Shown here: piece by piece, positions 49,783 to 57,909 of the stretch
How the letters are laid out: each line of letters starts with the position of its first letter
Numbering within the stretch: the first letter of the stretch is position 1
Source of the DNA: JAAYEA01 sp012689325
Lineage (GTDB): Bacteria; Chloroflexota; Anaerolineae; JAAYEA01
Assembly: GCA_036841525.1 (NCBI GenBank)
Contig: DAITVZ010000026.1
Span: forward strand, 1 to 59,130
Length of the DNA: 59,130 nt
Reading direction: 5' to 3'
Notes under the pieces: generated by a model
Databases searched by the model: none
What the model was told of the DNA's origin: nothing
What the model saw: only the letters and a program-made list of their open reading frames with translations
Program-made: the position numbers and the translations under genes

Positions 49783-51389
49783 CCGCCGCCCTGCTGGTCC
49801 TGCTGGCCGTCGGCTGCAAGGCCGAGCCGCCGGCTCCCTTGCGCGTCCGGCCCGTCGAGGCCTTGCTGGAGGGCGAGGCGTGGTGGCGAGATGCCGTCTT
49901 CTATGAGGTCTTTGTCCGCAGCTACCGCGATACCGATGGCGATGGGATCGGCGACCTGCGCGGCCTGATCGCCCGGCTGGACTATCTCAATGACGGCGAC
50001 CCCGCCACCACCACAGATCTGGGCGTCACCGGCCTGTGGCTCATGCCCATCCACCCCGCCACATCCTACCACGGCTACGACGTGACGGACTATTTCGATG
50101 TCCACCCCGACTATGGCACGCTGGACGACATGCGGGCGCTGGTCGAGGAGGCGCACAAGCGGGGCATCCGGGTGATCGTGGACCTGGTGCTCAACCACAC
50201 CAGCAGCGAGCACCCTTGGTTCCGCTCAGCGGTCCAGGGCGAGGGCCAGCCCTGTCGCGATTGCTACCTCTGGAGCGCCACCGATCCGGGCGTCCTCGGC
50301 CCCATGGGCGCCGCCTGGCACCCCTCCCCCACCGGCTATTACTATGGCGTCTTTTGGAGCGGCATGCCCGATCTCAACCTCGCCAACCCCCAGATCGCGG
50401 CGCAGATGCGCCTGATCCCCCGCTTCTGGCTGGACGAGATCGGCGTCGATGGCTTTCGCCTGGACGCCGCCAGGTATCTGGTCGAACAGGGCGCCGACCT
50501 GGACGACACCCCCGCCACCCATGACTGGCTCAAGGGCTTCTTTGCGATCAACAAGGGCATCGAGCCGGAGGCCTACCTGGTGGGCGAGGTGACCAGCCCA
50601 CTGGCCGAGATCCGTGAGTATGGCCCCGACGAGCTGGACATGGCCTTCGAGTTCGAGACGGCGCGCGCCATCGTCAGCGCGGCCAAGACCGGGCTGGCCG
50701 GCCCGGTGATCGTGGCGCAGGACATGGATCGCACCGCCTTTCCCGGCGGGCGCTACGCCACCTTTATCACCAACCACGACCAGAACCGCGCGATGAGCGA
50801 GCTGGGCGGCGACCAGGGCCGGGCCAAGGTCGCGGCCAGCCTGCTGCTCACCGGGCCGGGCGTGCCTTTCATCTATTACGGCGAGGAAGTGGGCCTGCAA
50901 GGCGTCAAGCCGGACGAAGATATCCGCCTGCCCATGCCCTGGAACGCCGAGCCAGGCGTCGGCTTCACCTCTGGCACGCCGTGGCGCGCGCCCTATCCCG
51001 ACCCGGACGGCGCCAACGTGGCAGCGCAGACCCTGGCGGACGACAGCCTGCTGAGCCACTACCGGCGGCTCATCGCCTTGCGCAACCAGCACGCCGCCCT
51101 GCGGACGGGCGAGTGGGTCCGGGTGCGCAGCGCCAGCCAGTCCATCCACGCCTTTTTGCGGCGGACGGACGAGGAGACGCTGCTGGTGCTGATCAACCTC
51201 GGCGCCGAGCCCGTAGCCTCCTATGGCCTGAGCCTGGCCGAGGGCAAGCTGCCCGGCCGCGCCGGCGTGGAACTCTTCAGCGGCGCGACGGTGGGGATGC
51301 CCAAGGCCAAGCGTGACGGCGGGTTCAGCGGATACCTGCCCCTGCCCGAGCTGGCGGGGTATGCGACATACATCATCCAGTATCGCTGA
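49758..51389 (+). CDS. GH13 alpha-amylase-family lipoprotein
   Basis: I start at ATG 49758 after GGAGGAGAG, giving 543 residues. The signal peptide ends at lipobox Cys20 (LLAVGC), so it is exported and lipid-anchored. GH13 regions are in order: DLVLNH (residues 142-147 region), DGFRLDAARY with nucleophile Asp236, LVGEVTS with acid/base Glu277, and ITNHDQNR with His340 and Asp341. A C-terminal beta domain with LLVLINLGAEP follows. It hydrolyses alpha-glucan outside the membrane. It starts within the end of the 2H phosphoesterase gene, a 25-nt overlap. Confidence 0.94.
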   Translation: MRGTPWRLAAALLVLLAVGCKAEPPAPLRVRPVEALLEGEAWWRDAVFYEVFVRSYRDTDGDGIGDLRGLIARLDYLNDGDPATTTDLGVTGLWLMPIHPATSYHGYDVTDYFDVHPDYGTLDDMRALVEEAHKRGIRVIVDLVLNHTSSEHPWFRSAVQGEGQPCRDCYLWSATDPGVLGPMGAAWHPSPTGYYYGVFWSGMPDLNLANPQIAAQMRLIPRFWLDEIGVDGFRLDAARYLVEQGADLDDTPATHDWLKGFFAINKGIEPEAYLVGEVTSPLAEIREYGPDELDMAFEFETARAIVSAAKTGLAGPVIVAQDMDRTAFPGGRYATFITNHDQNRAMSELGGDQGRAKVAASLLLTGPGVPFIYYGEEVGLQGVKPDEDIRLPMPWNAEPGVGFTSGTPWRAPYPDPDGANVAAQTLADDSLLSHYRRLIALRNQHAALRTGEWVRVRSASQSIHAFLRRTDEETLLVLINLGAEPVASYGLSLAEGKLPGRAGVELFSGATVGMPKAKRDGGFSGYLPLPELAGYATYIIQYR

Positions 51390-51406
51390 GGCGGAGGAGG
51401 CAAGAC

Positions 51407-52774
51407 GTGTCTGACCTCATCGACCTTTCTCCCGACATCGCCCCGCTGGACACGCCCTTTGGGCCGATCCACGTGGCGCGGCCGACCATCCCCGACCGGA
51501 CGGTGAGCATCGCCGATTGCGGCGCGGTGGCCGGCGGCGCGACGATGAACACCGCCGCCTTTGCCCGGGCCATCGCCGCCTGCGCCGAGCAGGGGGGCGG
51601 GCGGGTGGTGGTCCCCGCCGGCGTCTGGCTCACCGGCCCCATCCACCTGCGCAGCCGCATCGAGCTGCACCTGGAGGCCGGCGCGGAGGTGCGCTTCTCC
51701 ACCCGCTTCGAGGACTATTTGCCGGTGGTGCTGGTGCACTCGACGGTGCGGCTCTACAACTATTCGCCGCTCGTCTATGCCCGCGACTGCACCGACATTG
51801 CCATCACCGGCCCGGGGATGCTCAACGGGCAGGGGCAGGTCTGGTGGCCCTGGAAGTGGGAGCCCAAGCGCGCCCCGCACCGCATGCACCAGTTCAACGT
51901 GGAGGATACCCCGCTGGAGCAGCGCGTGCTGGGCACCGTGGAGGATGGCTGCCGGCCGCGGCTGATCCACTTGCTCGATTGCCGCAACGTGCTGCTGGAG
52001 GGGTTCACCGTCCGTGATAGCCCCTCCTGGACCGTCCACCCGGCCTTTTGCGACAACGTCATCGCCCGCGGGCTGACGGTCATCGGCAAGGGACCCAACA
52101 ACGACGGCATCAATCCCGAATCCTGCCGCGATGTGCTGGTGGAGCATTGCCTGCTGGACACCGGCGACGATTGCGTGACCATCAAGGCGGGCAAGGACCA
52201 GGAGGCCTGGCGCCGCGGGCGCTCCTGCGAGCGGGTGCTGGTGCGCCATTGCCGCGCTATCGGCGGCCACAACATCCTCGCCATCGGCAGCGAGACCTCC
52301 GGCAGCGTGCGGGACATCTATGTCCACGACTGCACCTCCGATAGCACCGGCCGGGGCCTGAACATCAAGACACGGCGCGGGCGCGGCGGCGTGGTGGAGA
52401 GCATCTGGCTGCGCAACATCACCATCGGCATCGTCAAGAACGAGGGGTTCAAGATCTCCATGCGCTACGATGGCGAGCCCGCCGAGCGAGCCGTCAACTA
52501 TGAGCAGACCCACGCCAACTCGAAAGACGTGCCGATCTTGCGCAATATCCACATCAGCAACGTGGGCTGCGGGCGCGCCGCCGCCGCCGCGCTCATCGAG
52601 GGCCTCCCCGACCAGCCCATCGAGAACCTGACCCTGGAGAACGTCACGCTCATGGCCGAGCGCGGCTTTAGGGCGGAATGCGTCAAGGGCCTCACGCTCA
52701 AGCGCGTCAACATCACCGTGGCGGAAGGGCCGAGCCTGGAGCTGAACCAGGCCGACGGCGTCAACATCAGTTAG
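51407..52774 (+). CDS. GH28 polygalacturonase-family glycoside hydrolase
   Basis: A GTG start at 51407, after GGAGGAGG, gives 455 residues forming a right-handed beta-helix. The catalytic aspartates are Asp233 in GPNNDGINPESC and Asp254/Asp255 in DTGDDCVTIK. The substrate loops GGHNILAIGSETSG (His288) and GRGLNIKTRRGRGG (Arg316, Lys321) complete the site. No signal peptide. It cleaves galacturonan or related uronic-acid chains and fits the GH4 CHG-type enzyme and the apiosidase-like gene as parts of a pectin-degrading set. Confidence 0.94.
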   Translation: MSDLIDLSPDIAPLDTPFGPIHVARPTIPDRTVSIADCGAVAGGATMNTAAFARAIAACAEQGGGRVVVPAGVWLTGPIHLRSRIELHLEAGAEVRFSTRFEDYLPVVLVHSTVRLYNYSPLVYARDCTDIAITGPGMLNGQGQVWWPWKWEPKRAPHRMHQFNVEDTPLEQRVLGTVEDGCRPRLIHLLDCRNVLLEGFTVRDSPSWTVHPAFCDNVIARGLTVIGKGPNNDGINPESCRDVLVEHCLLDTGDDCVTIKAGKDQEAWRRGRSCERVLVRHCRAIGGHNILAIGSETSGSVRDIYVHDCTSDSTGRGLNIKTRRGRGGVVESIWLRNITIGIVKNEGFKISMRYDGEPAERAVNYEQTHANSKDVPILRNIHISNVGCGRAAAAALIEGLPDQPIENLTLENVTLMAERGFRAECVKGLTLKRVNITVAEGPSLELNQADGVNIS

Positions 52775-52803
52775 GCCAAGCGTGCGGGAAAGGGGATCAC
52801 GAC

Positions 52804-53235
52804 ATGGGAACGGCAAGGCTGAGCATCAGCTCAGAGGTCAGCGAGGAGGAGCGCAAGCGCGTCTGCCGCGGCCTGTTCGGCTATAACGTGGATCGAACGG
52901 CCGGGCTGCTCAAGAAACCGGGCCTGGACATCAACCTGGTGCTCAAGGACGAGAACGGCGAGGCGGTGGGCGGCCTCTTTTGCGACACATTCCTCTACAC
53001 CCTGTACCTGGATGTGCTCTGGGTGGACGAGCGGTACCGCGGGATGGGCTACGGCAAGCAGCTCCTGGCCGAGGCCGAGCGGATCGCCCGGGAGGCGGGC
53101 TGCACCCTGGCGCACACCTGCACCTTTAGCTACCAGGCGCCCGACTTTTACCAGAGCCAGGGCTACGAGGTTTTTGGCGTGCTGGACGATTACCCAGAGG
53201 GCATCAAGCAGTACTTTCTCAAGAAGCGGCTCTAG
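52804..53235 (+). CDS. GNAT-family N-acetyltransferase
   Basis: The start at ATG 52804 (MGTARLSISSEVSEEERKRV) follows AAAGGGGATC, giving 143 residues. The acetyl-CoA loop is DERYRGMGYGKQLL (about residues 78-91), preceded by strand YLDVLWV and followed by YQSQGYEVFGVL. It is a short stand-alone acetyltransferase of the type with an internal GGLFCDTFLYTLYLD strand. The substrate is not known. It lies 29 nt behind the GH28 gene. Confidence 0.9.
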   Translation: MGTARLSISSEVSEEERKRVCRGLFGYNVDRTAGLLKKPGLDINLVLKDENGEAVGGLFCDTFLYTLYLDVLWVDERYRGMGYGKQLLAEAERIAREAGCTLAHTCTFSYQAPDFYQSQGYEVFGVLDDYPEGIKQYFLKKRL

Positions 53236-53243
53236 CAGCAACC

Positions 53244-53278
53244 GGGCGCGCCCCCCTCGATGGCGGGAGGGCGCGCCT
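53244..53278. repeat. GC-rich inverted repeat between convergent genes
   Basis: GGGCGCGCC and GGGCGCGCC-type arms (about 53244-53252 and 53269-53277) form a stem with imperfect inner pairing. It lies between the stops of the GNAT and GyrI-like genes without a T-run. It may end transcription from both sides, but this is weak. Confidence 0.45.
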
Positions 53279-53289
53279 CATCGATGGCG

Positions 53290-53745
53290 CTACTGGATCG
53301 GCACGTAGAGGTGGAGCTCGGCGCCCGGCTGGCCGGGGTCGAAGGTCTCGGGGTAGAACTCGAAATCCGGGCCCGGGCCATACCTGCGGCCCGACTGGGG
53401 CAGCCAGCTCTCCACGATCTCTCTCCAAGTCTCCTTGATGACCGGGAGCGTGGTGACGAAAACCGCGTAGGTCTGCGCTGGGATCTCCCAGCGCGTCATG
53501 CCCGCCGGGACCGGGCTGTTTGGCGCCACCTCATAGGCGGCGAGATAGTTGAACTCGCCGGTGGCCATGTCCACGTTCCCCTCGACGCCATAGGCGACGC
53601 GCGGGTTGATGACCCCCTTGATCTCGCCCATGCGCGCCCCGAACTCGTCCCACAGCGCGCCAAAATTGAGTTCTTGGGGCCTCCCTCGCAGCCCGAGTCC
53701 CACCACGGTGAACGCCGGCTTGCTGACGATCTTGGGTGCTTGCAT
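53290..53745 (-). CDS. GyrI-like/AraC effector-binding-domain protein
   Basis: The start at ATG 53745 (MQAPKIVSKPAFTVVGL) follows AAGGAGG, giving 151 residues. This is a second GyrI-like small-molecule-binding domain: the TVVGLGLRG strand, LWDEFGARMGEI, YGVEGNVDMATGEFNYLAAYEV, and IPAQTYAVFVT. The C-terminus FEFYPETFDPGQPGAELHLYVPI is typical of the family. It differs clearly from the paralogue at 25836. The ligand is unknown. Upstream lies an AT-rich stretch (about 53790-53835) with TATAAT and TATACT on the minus strand, unusual against the GC-rich surroundings. Confidence 0.85.
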   Translation of the reverse strand: MQAPKIVSKPAFTVVGLGLRGRPQELNFGALWDEFGARMGEIKGVINPRVAYGVEGNVDMATGEFNYLAAYEVAPNSPVPAGMTRWEIPAQTYAVFVTTLPVIKETWREIVESWLPQSGRRYGPGPDFEFYPETFDPGQPGAELHLYVPIQ

Positions 53746-53885
53746 CGCGAACCTCCTTATGTCCCCTCGTGTTCCCGCCCATGCGGTTGGCTCGAGTATA
53801 CAACAGATATAGGACATTATACGTCATATTCCTAGCCCGATTTAGCAAATCTGTTCTAGCTATAGCGTCCGAGCAGACGCCGATT

Positions 53886-53913
53886 TTGCGCCTGCGCCCA
53901 GTTGCGTTATCCT
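53886..53913 (+). promoter_or_regulatory. possible promoter of the phosphatase-nitrilase operon
   Basis: TTGCGC (53886-53891), a 16 nt spacer and TATCCT (53908-53913), about 40 nt before the start at 53952. Confidence 0.35.
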
Positions 53914-53951
53914 AGGGCCCGAGCCTGCAACTTGATACGGGAGCCACGTCC

Positions 53952-54311
53952 GTGAAGATGATGCACCGCACCGCCGCGCTGATCCGCCCCAAGCCGCCCT
54001 ATCTGGAGTGGATCAACCGCTTTCACCCGCCCGACGCGCCCATGAGCGCCGACCAGGTCGCCCGCGCCGCCAGCGTCTTCCTGCTGCCCGAGTTTCCGCG
54101 CGACGAGGACCGCGAGAGCTATCTGCGCCGGATCAGCGACGACATCTTTGTCGTCGAGCTCGAGTCCTGGCTGGTGGATCGGCGGCTCTGGCCCTCCCCG
54201 CGCACCTACGCGCTCTTCCAGGAATGGTTCGAGGTCGAGTGGCACTATATGACCTACGATGCCTCCGCGGAGCCGGGCAGCGCACCGCTCGACGATGAGG
54301 GCTCGCCATGA
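53952..54311 (+). CDS. hypothetical protein, 119 residues
   Basis: The frame starts at GTG 53952 (or ATG 53958) and overlaps the next gene by 4 nt (ATGA), which supports it being real. The product is rich in aromatic residues and Asp/Glu, with no signal peptide or membrane segment. A central helix (SADQVARAASVFLLPEFPRDEDRE) and a C-terminal LEWINRF/YALFQEWFEVEWHYM aromatic pattern suggest a small globular fold. No family recognised. Coupling to a histidine phosphatase gene hints at a related function. Confidence 0.72.
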   Translation: MKMMHRTAALIRPKPPYLEWINRFHPPDAPMSADQVARAASVFLLPEFPRDEDRESYLRRISDDIFVVELESWLVDRRLWPSPRTYALFQEWFEVEWHYMTYDASAEPGSAPLDDEGSP

Positions 54312-54934
54312 GGCTCTATTTCGTCCGCCATGGCGAGAGCGAAGCCAATGTCCTCGACGTCTTTTCCAATCGCGGGCGCCAGCACGGCCTGACGCCCCTG
54401 GGCGTGCAACAGGCGCGCAGCCTGGCCCAGGAGCTAGCTAGAGTGGGCGTTACCGCGCTCTATGCCAGCCCGCTGCTCCGCGCCACCCAGACCGCGGACA
54501 TCCTCTCCGAGGCGCTGGGGCTGCCCTACGAGGTGACCGGCGCGCTGCGCGAGTTCGACTGCGGCGTGCTGGAGGGCTCCCCCTTCTCCCACGGCGCCGA
54601 GGAGTACCGGCGGGTGGTCACGGATTGGTGGGCGTGCGCCAAGTTCGACTCCAAGATCGAGGGGGGCGATAGCCTGCTCGACCTCAAGGCGCGCTTTGTG
54701 CCGTTTGTCGAGGGGCTGGTGGCCGCCTATGGCGGGAGCGAGGCGCGTCTCGTCTTGGTCGGGCACGGCGGGCTCTTTCGATCCATGCTGCCCATGGTGC
54801 TGGATAACGTGACCCTGCGCTTCGCCTGGGAGGGGCGGCTGCCCAACGCGGGCTATGCCCTGGCCGAGCAGCGCGACGGCCGGCTCACCTGCCTGACCTG
54901 GTGGGGGCAGCCCATGCCGCAGAGGCTCCTGTGA
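54308..54934 (+). CDS. histidine phosphatase (phosphoglycerate mutase-like)
   Basis: A 208-residue branch-1 histidine phosphatase. The catalytic RHGESEAN is at residues 7-14 (His8). YASPLLRATQTADI, the acid region REFDCGVLEG with Glu, and LVLVGHGGLFRSM with the second catalytic His follow. It has the size of cofactor-dependent PGM-like phosphatases, which act on sugar phosphates, cobalamin intermediates or other esters. It overlaps the gene before by 4 nt and lies 10 nt ahead of the nitrilase gene. Confidence 0.93.
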   Translation: MRLYFVRHGESEANVLDVFSNRGRQHGLTPLGVQQARSLAQELARVGVTALYASPLLRATQTADILSEALGLPYEVTGALREFDCGVLEGSPFSHGAEEYRRVVTDWWACAKFDSKIEGGDSLLDLKARFVPFVEGLVAAYGGSEARLVLVGHGGLFRSMLPMVLDNVTLRFAWEGRLPNAGYALAEQRDGRLTCLTWWGQPMPQRLL

Positions 54935-54944
54935 GGGGTGAGCG

Positions 54945-55853
54945 ATGATGTTCAACGTGGCTCTGCTCCAGATGGCGGCTCAGGGCGCCGATCAAGAGGC
55001 CAATCTGGCCAAGGGGGAGGCTTTCTGCCGGCGAGCGGCCGGCCTCGGCGCCGATATCGCCCTCTTTCCCGAGATGTGGAACGTCGGCTACCGCTTTTTT
55101 GATCGCCAGCAGACCGGCGCGCGAGAGGCCTGGGCGGCGCAGGCCATCGGCCCTGAGGACCTCTTCGTCCAGCGCTTTCAGGCCCTGGCCCGCGAGCTGG
55201 ACATGGCCATCGCCCTCACGTACCTAGAGCGGTGGCCCGGCGCGCCGCGCAACGCTGTCTCGATCATCGACCGGCGCGGCGAGGTCATCCTCACCTACGC
55301 CAAGGTCCACACCTGCGCTTGGGACGTGGAGGGCGCGCTCACGCCAGGGGAGGATTTCCCCGTCTGCACGCTGGAGACTCGAGACGGCCCGGTTAGGGTC
55401 GGCTGCATGATCTGCTTTGACCGCGAGTTCCCCGAGCCCGCTCGCTTGCTCATGCTCCAGGGCGCGGAGGTGATCCTGACGCCGAACGCGTGCGGGCTAG
55501 AGCTGAATCGCCTGACCCAGCTCCGCACCCGCGCTTGGGAGAACATGGTGGGCATCGCCACCTGCAACTATGCCGCGCCCCAGGAGAACGGCCACTCTGT
55601 CGCCTATGACGGGGTCGGCTTCGACGTGCAAGAGCGTTCCCTGGACACGATGGTGGTGGAGGCGGGTGGCGCGGAGGGTGTATATCTGGCCGCGTTTGAC
55701 CTGGACCGCCTGCGCCGCTGCCGCGAGCATGAAGTGTGGGGCAACGCTTTCCGCAGGCCGCAGCTCTACGGGCTCCTCACCTCGGAGCGCGTGGAGGCGC
55801 CTTTCCTGCGCACGGATTGGGAAGGCCGGCCCTGGCGCGGCGGCCGCCGCTAG
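54945..55853 (+). CDS. carbon-nitrogen hydrolase (nitrilase superfamily)
   Basis: A 302-residue amidase-type protein. The Glu-Lys-Cys triad is Glu43 in LFPEMWNVGY, Lys120 in TYAKVHTCAWD, and Cys157 in VGCMICFDREFPE. VILTPNACGLELNRLTQLRTRAWENM matches the C-terminal half of N-carbamoyl-amide and omega-amidase members. The substrate is probably a carbamoyl or amide compound; its identity is unknown. It is in an operon with the phosphatase and a membrane protein. Confidence 0.92.
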   Translation: MMFNVALLQMAAQGADQEANLAKGEAFCRRAAGLGADIALFPEMWNVGYRFFDRQQTGAREAWAAQAIGPEDLFVQRFQALARELDMAIALTYLERWPGAPRNAVSIIDRRGEVILTYAKVHTCAWDVEGALTPGEDFPVCTLETRDGPVRVGCMICFDREFPEPARLLMLQGAEVILTPNACGLELNRLTQLRTRAWENMVGIATCNYAAPQENGHSVAYDGVGFDVQERSLDTMVVEAGGAEGVYLAAFDLDRLRRCREHEVWGNAFRRPQLYGLLTSERVEAPFLRTDWEGRPWRGGRR

Positions 55854-55888
55854 TCGCTCAGCTACATCGCGAAGGAGGCGCTCGCACG

Positions 55889-57847
55889 ATGACACGCTAT
55901 CACCTGCTCGTCCTGGCCTATGGGATCACCCTGCTGCTTCTGCTGCAAGTGATCGCCACACTGGTCGAGTCCGTCTATGTCCTGGAGCTCTTGGGGACGG
56001 GGCTGGATATCCGGGCGGCCGCGGTCCTTTTCCTGCTGTCGCCGGTCCTGCTCTTGCTCCTGGGCCGCCAAGCCCCCGGCGCCGCCATCTGGATATTCGG
56101 GCTCGCCCTCATTGCCGCCCGCGCGGCCACGCCCATGCTGGGGACCTCCGGGCGCCTGCTGACCTCGGGGATCGGCGCTGCCGCCGGGCTGATGCTGCTG
56201 CCGCTCCTCTTGGCGCGCCAGCCCGAGGTGAGCGGGCAGCCTGGCTGGCCCCTGGCGCTGGGCCTGGGGCTGGCGGTGGGCGGCTCGATCTTGCTGCGGA
56301 CGCTGGGCTTCTCCTTCGACCTCTCGCTGACCTCCGGCGGCGCCTGGATCGGCTGGGCCCTGGGGGCGCTGCTCCTGGCCCTGCTGCCTCGCTTTGCCGG
56401 TGGCAGCACGTCCCCGGCCGCGTCGCCAGCAGGGGGCGCTTTCTGGCCCGCCGTGGGCCTGGTCATGGCCCTGACGCTCGCCTACTTTGCCTTGGCCGCG
56501 CCAGCCGTCATCGCCCGCTGGACCCAGGGCAACTACCGGGCCATCGTCGCCCTGGTCAGCCTGGCCTGGCTGGGGACGGCCGCCCTCGCCGCCTGGCGTC
56601 CCAGCCTGCTGGAGCGCCTGCCGCGAAGCGGCCTCGACCTGTGGAACGCCCTATTCCTATTCGCCCTGTTGGGCACGATCCTGGCCCACCGCGTGGCCTT
56701 CCCCGCCACGCCCGACGCCGCGCCGGTGGTGGTGGGCGCGCCCACCGCGGCCCAGCAGCTCCCGCTCTATGCCATGCTGCTCCTCTCGCCGGTGATCCTG
56801 CTGGACGCCATGGCGCTGGCGGGCAAGCTGGTCGGGGCCAGCCCGCTGCGGCTCGCTGGGGGGTTCGCCGTCGGCGCGCTGCTCCTGCTGGTGCTGGTCT
56901 TTGTCCACATCTTTAGCAACACGTGGGGCTATGTGCCGCCGGTGAGCCCCTTCTTCCGAAACAAGTTCTGGCTCCCCTACCTGGTTCCAACGCTGCTGCT
57001 GGCCTTTGCCGCCTGGCGCGCCTGGGCGCCTCGGGCAGCCAGCGCCGCGCCCACGGCGCCGCTGGCCTATGCGCTCCTCTCTTGCGCGCTGCTGACCGGG
57101 ACGTTGTGGGGCGTCTGGCGCACCGGGCGGGTCGTCGCCGCGCCGCCCGCTGACCCGAACCGGTTGGTGGTGATGACCTACAACATCCAGCAGGGGGTCG
57201 ATGGCGGCGGCGAGCGCGCCCAAGACCGGCAGTTGGCCCTGATGCGCCGGGCAAACGCCGACGTCATTGCGCTGCAAGAGAGCGATTCGGCGCGGGTCTC
57301 GCTGGGCAACGTGGACTTGGCGCTGTATTACGCCCACCACCTGGGGTACCATGGCTACTACGGCCCCAAGACCGTCGCCGGGACCTATGGCACGGCCATC
57401 CTCTCGCGCTACCCGCTAGAGAACGCCCGCTCGGTGTTCACCTACAGCGACAAGGATGAGGATGGGACGGCGGAGGTCGAGCTCGTGGCGGATGGGCAGC
57501 GTTTCACCATCTATAACGTGCATCCCGACGGCTCGCCCGCGGCCAAGCTCGCCTGCGTGCAGTCAGCCATCGACCGCTCCGCCGGGCGGGAGCGCGTCGT
57601 GGTGTTGGGCGATTTCAACGCGCGCGAGGGCCAGCCGCCCTACCAGGCCATCGATGGCATCTTCCAGAACGCTTGGATGACGGCGTACCCCACCGGCATC
57701 GACGAGAACGGCCTGGACATGTCCGGCACGAAGCGCATCGATCACATCTTCGTCTCGGCGGACCTGCGGGTGCTGGGGGCCGCCTACGTGCCCAAGCCCG
57801 AGTCGGCCACCGACCACCCGGCCCATTGGGCCGTGCTGGGCTGGTGA
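55889..57847 (+). CDS. multi-spanning membrane protein with C-terminal endonuclease/exonuclease/phosphatase domain (CWH43-like layout)
   Basis: I start at ATG 55889 (MTRYHLLVLAYGITLLLLLQV) after AAGGAGG, giving 652 residues. Roughly the first 420 residues contain a dozen or more hydrophobic helices. A soluble domain of about 220 residues follows, beginning at NRLVVMTYNIQQGVDGGG, with the EEP signatures MTYNIQQG, LQESDS, YGTAILSRYPLENA, VVVLGDFNARE and RIDHIFVS. The metal and catalytic Asp/His residues (LGDFNARE, TDHPAHWA) are intact. The order is the same as in eukaryotic CWH43 proteins that remodel lipid anchors. A lipid-phosphodiester substrate at the membrane is therefore plausible but unproven. 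The EEP domain probably faces outside. Confidence 0.85.
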   Translation: MTRYHLLVLAYGITLLLLLQVIATLVESVYVLELLGTGLDIRAAAVLFLLSPVLLLLLGRQAPGAAIWIFGLALIAARAATPMLGTSGRLLTSGIGAAAGLMLLPLLLARQPEVSGQPGWPLALGLGLAVGGSILLRTLGFSFDLSLTSGGAWIGWALGALLLALLPRFAGGSTSPAASPAGGAFWPAVGLVMALTLAYFALAAPAVIARWTQGNYRAIVALVSLAWLGTAALAAWRPSLLERLPRSGLDLWNALFLFALLGTILAHRVAFPATPDAAPVVVGAPTAAQQLPLYAMLLLSPVILLDAMALAGKLVGASPLRLAGGFAVGALLLLVLVFVHIFSNTWGYVPPVSPFFRNKFWLPYLVPTLLLAFAAWRAWAPRAASAAPTAPLAYALLSCALLTGTLWGVWRTGRVVAAPPADPNRLVVMTYNIQQGVDGGGERAQDRQLALMRRANADVIALQESDSARVSLGNVDLALYYAHHLGYHGYYGPKTVAGTYGTAILSRYPLENARSVFTYSDKDEDGTAEVELVADGQRFTIYNVHPDGSPAAKLACVQSAIDRSAGRERVVVLGDFNAREGQPPYQAIDGIFQNAWMTAYPTGIDENGLDMSGTKRIDHIFVSADLRVLGAAYVPKPESATDHPAHWAVLGW

Positions 57848-57852
57848 GCGAT

Positions 57853-57881
57853 TTGCCGTACGGGCGCGCTGGGGCTACAAT
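57853..57881 (+). promoter_or_regulatory. promoter of the selenoglutaredoxin-PDZ gene
   Basis: TTGCCG (57853-57858), a 17 nt spacer and TACAAT (57876-57881), only 6 nt after the preceding stop. It gives a leader of about 20 nt, so the gene is independently expressed. Confidence 0.65.
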
Positions 57882-57909
57882 CGGAAACCAACAATGTCAG
57901 GAGGCAACC

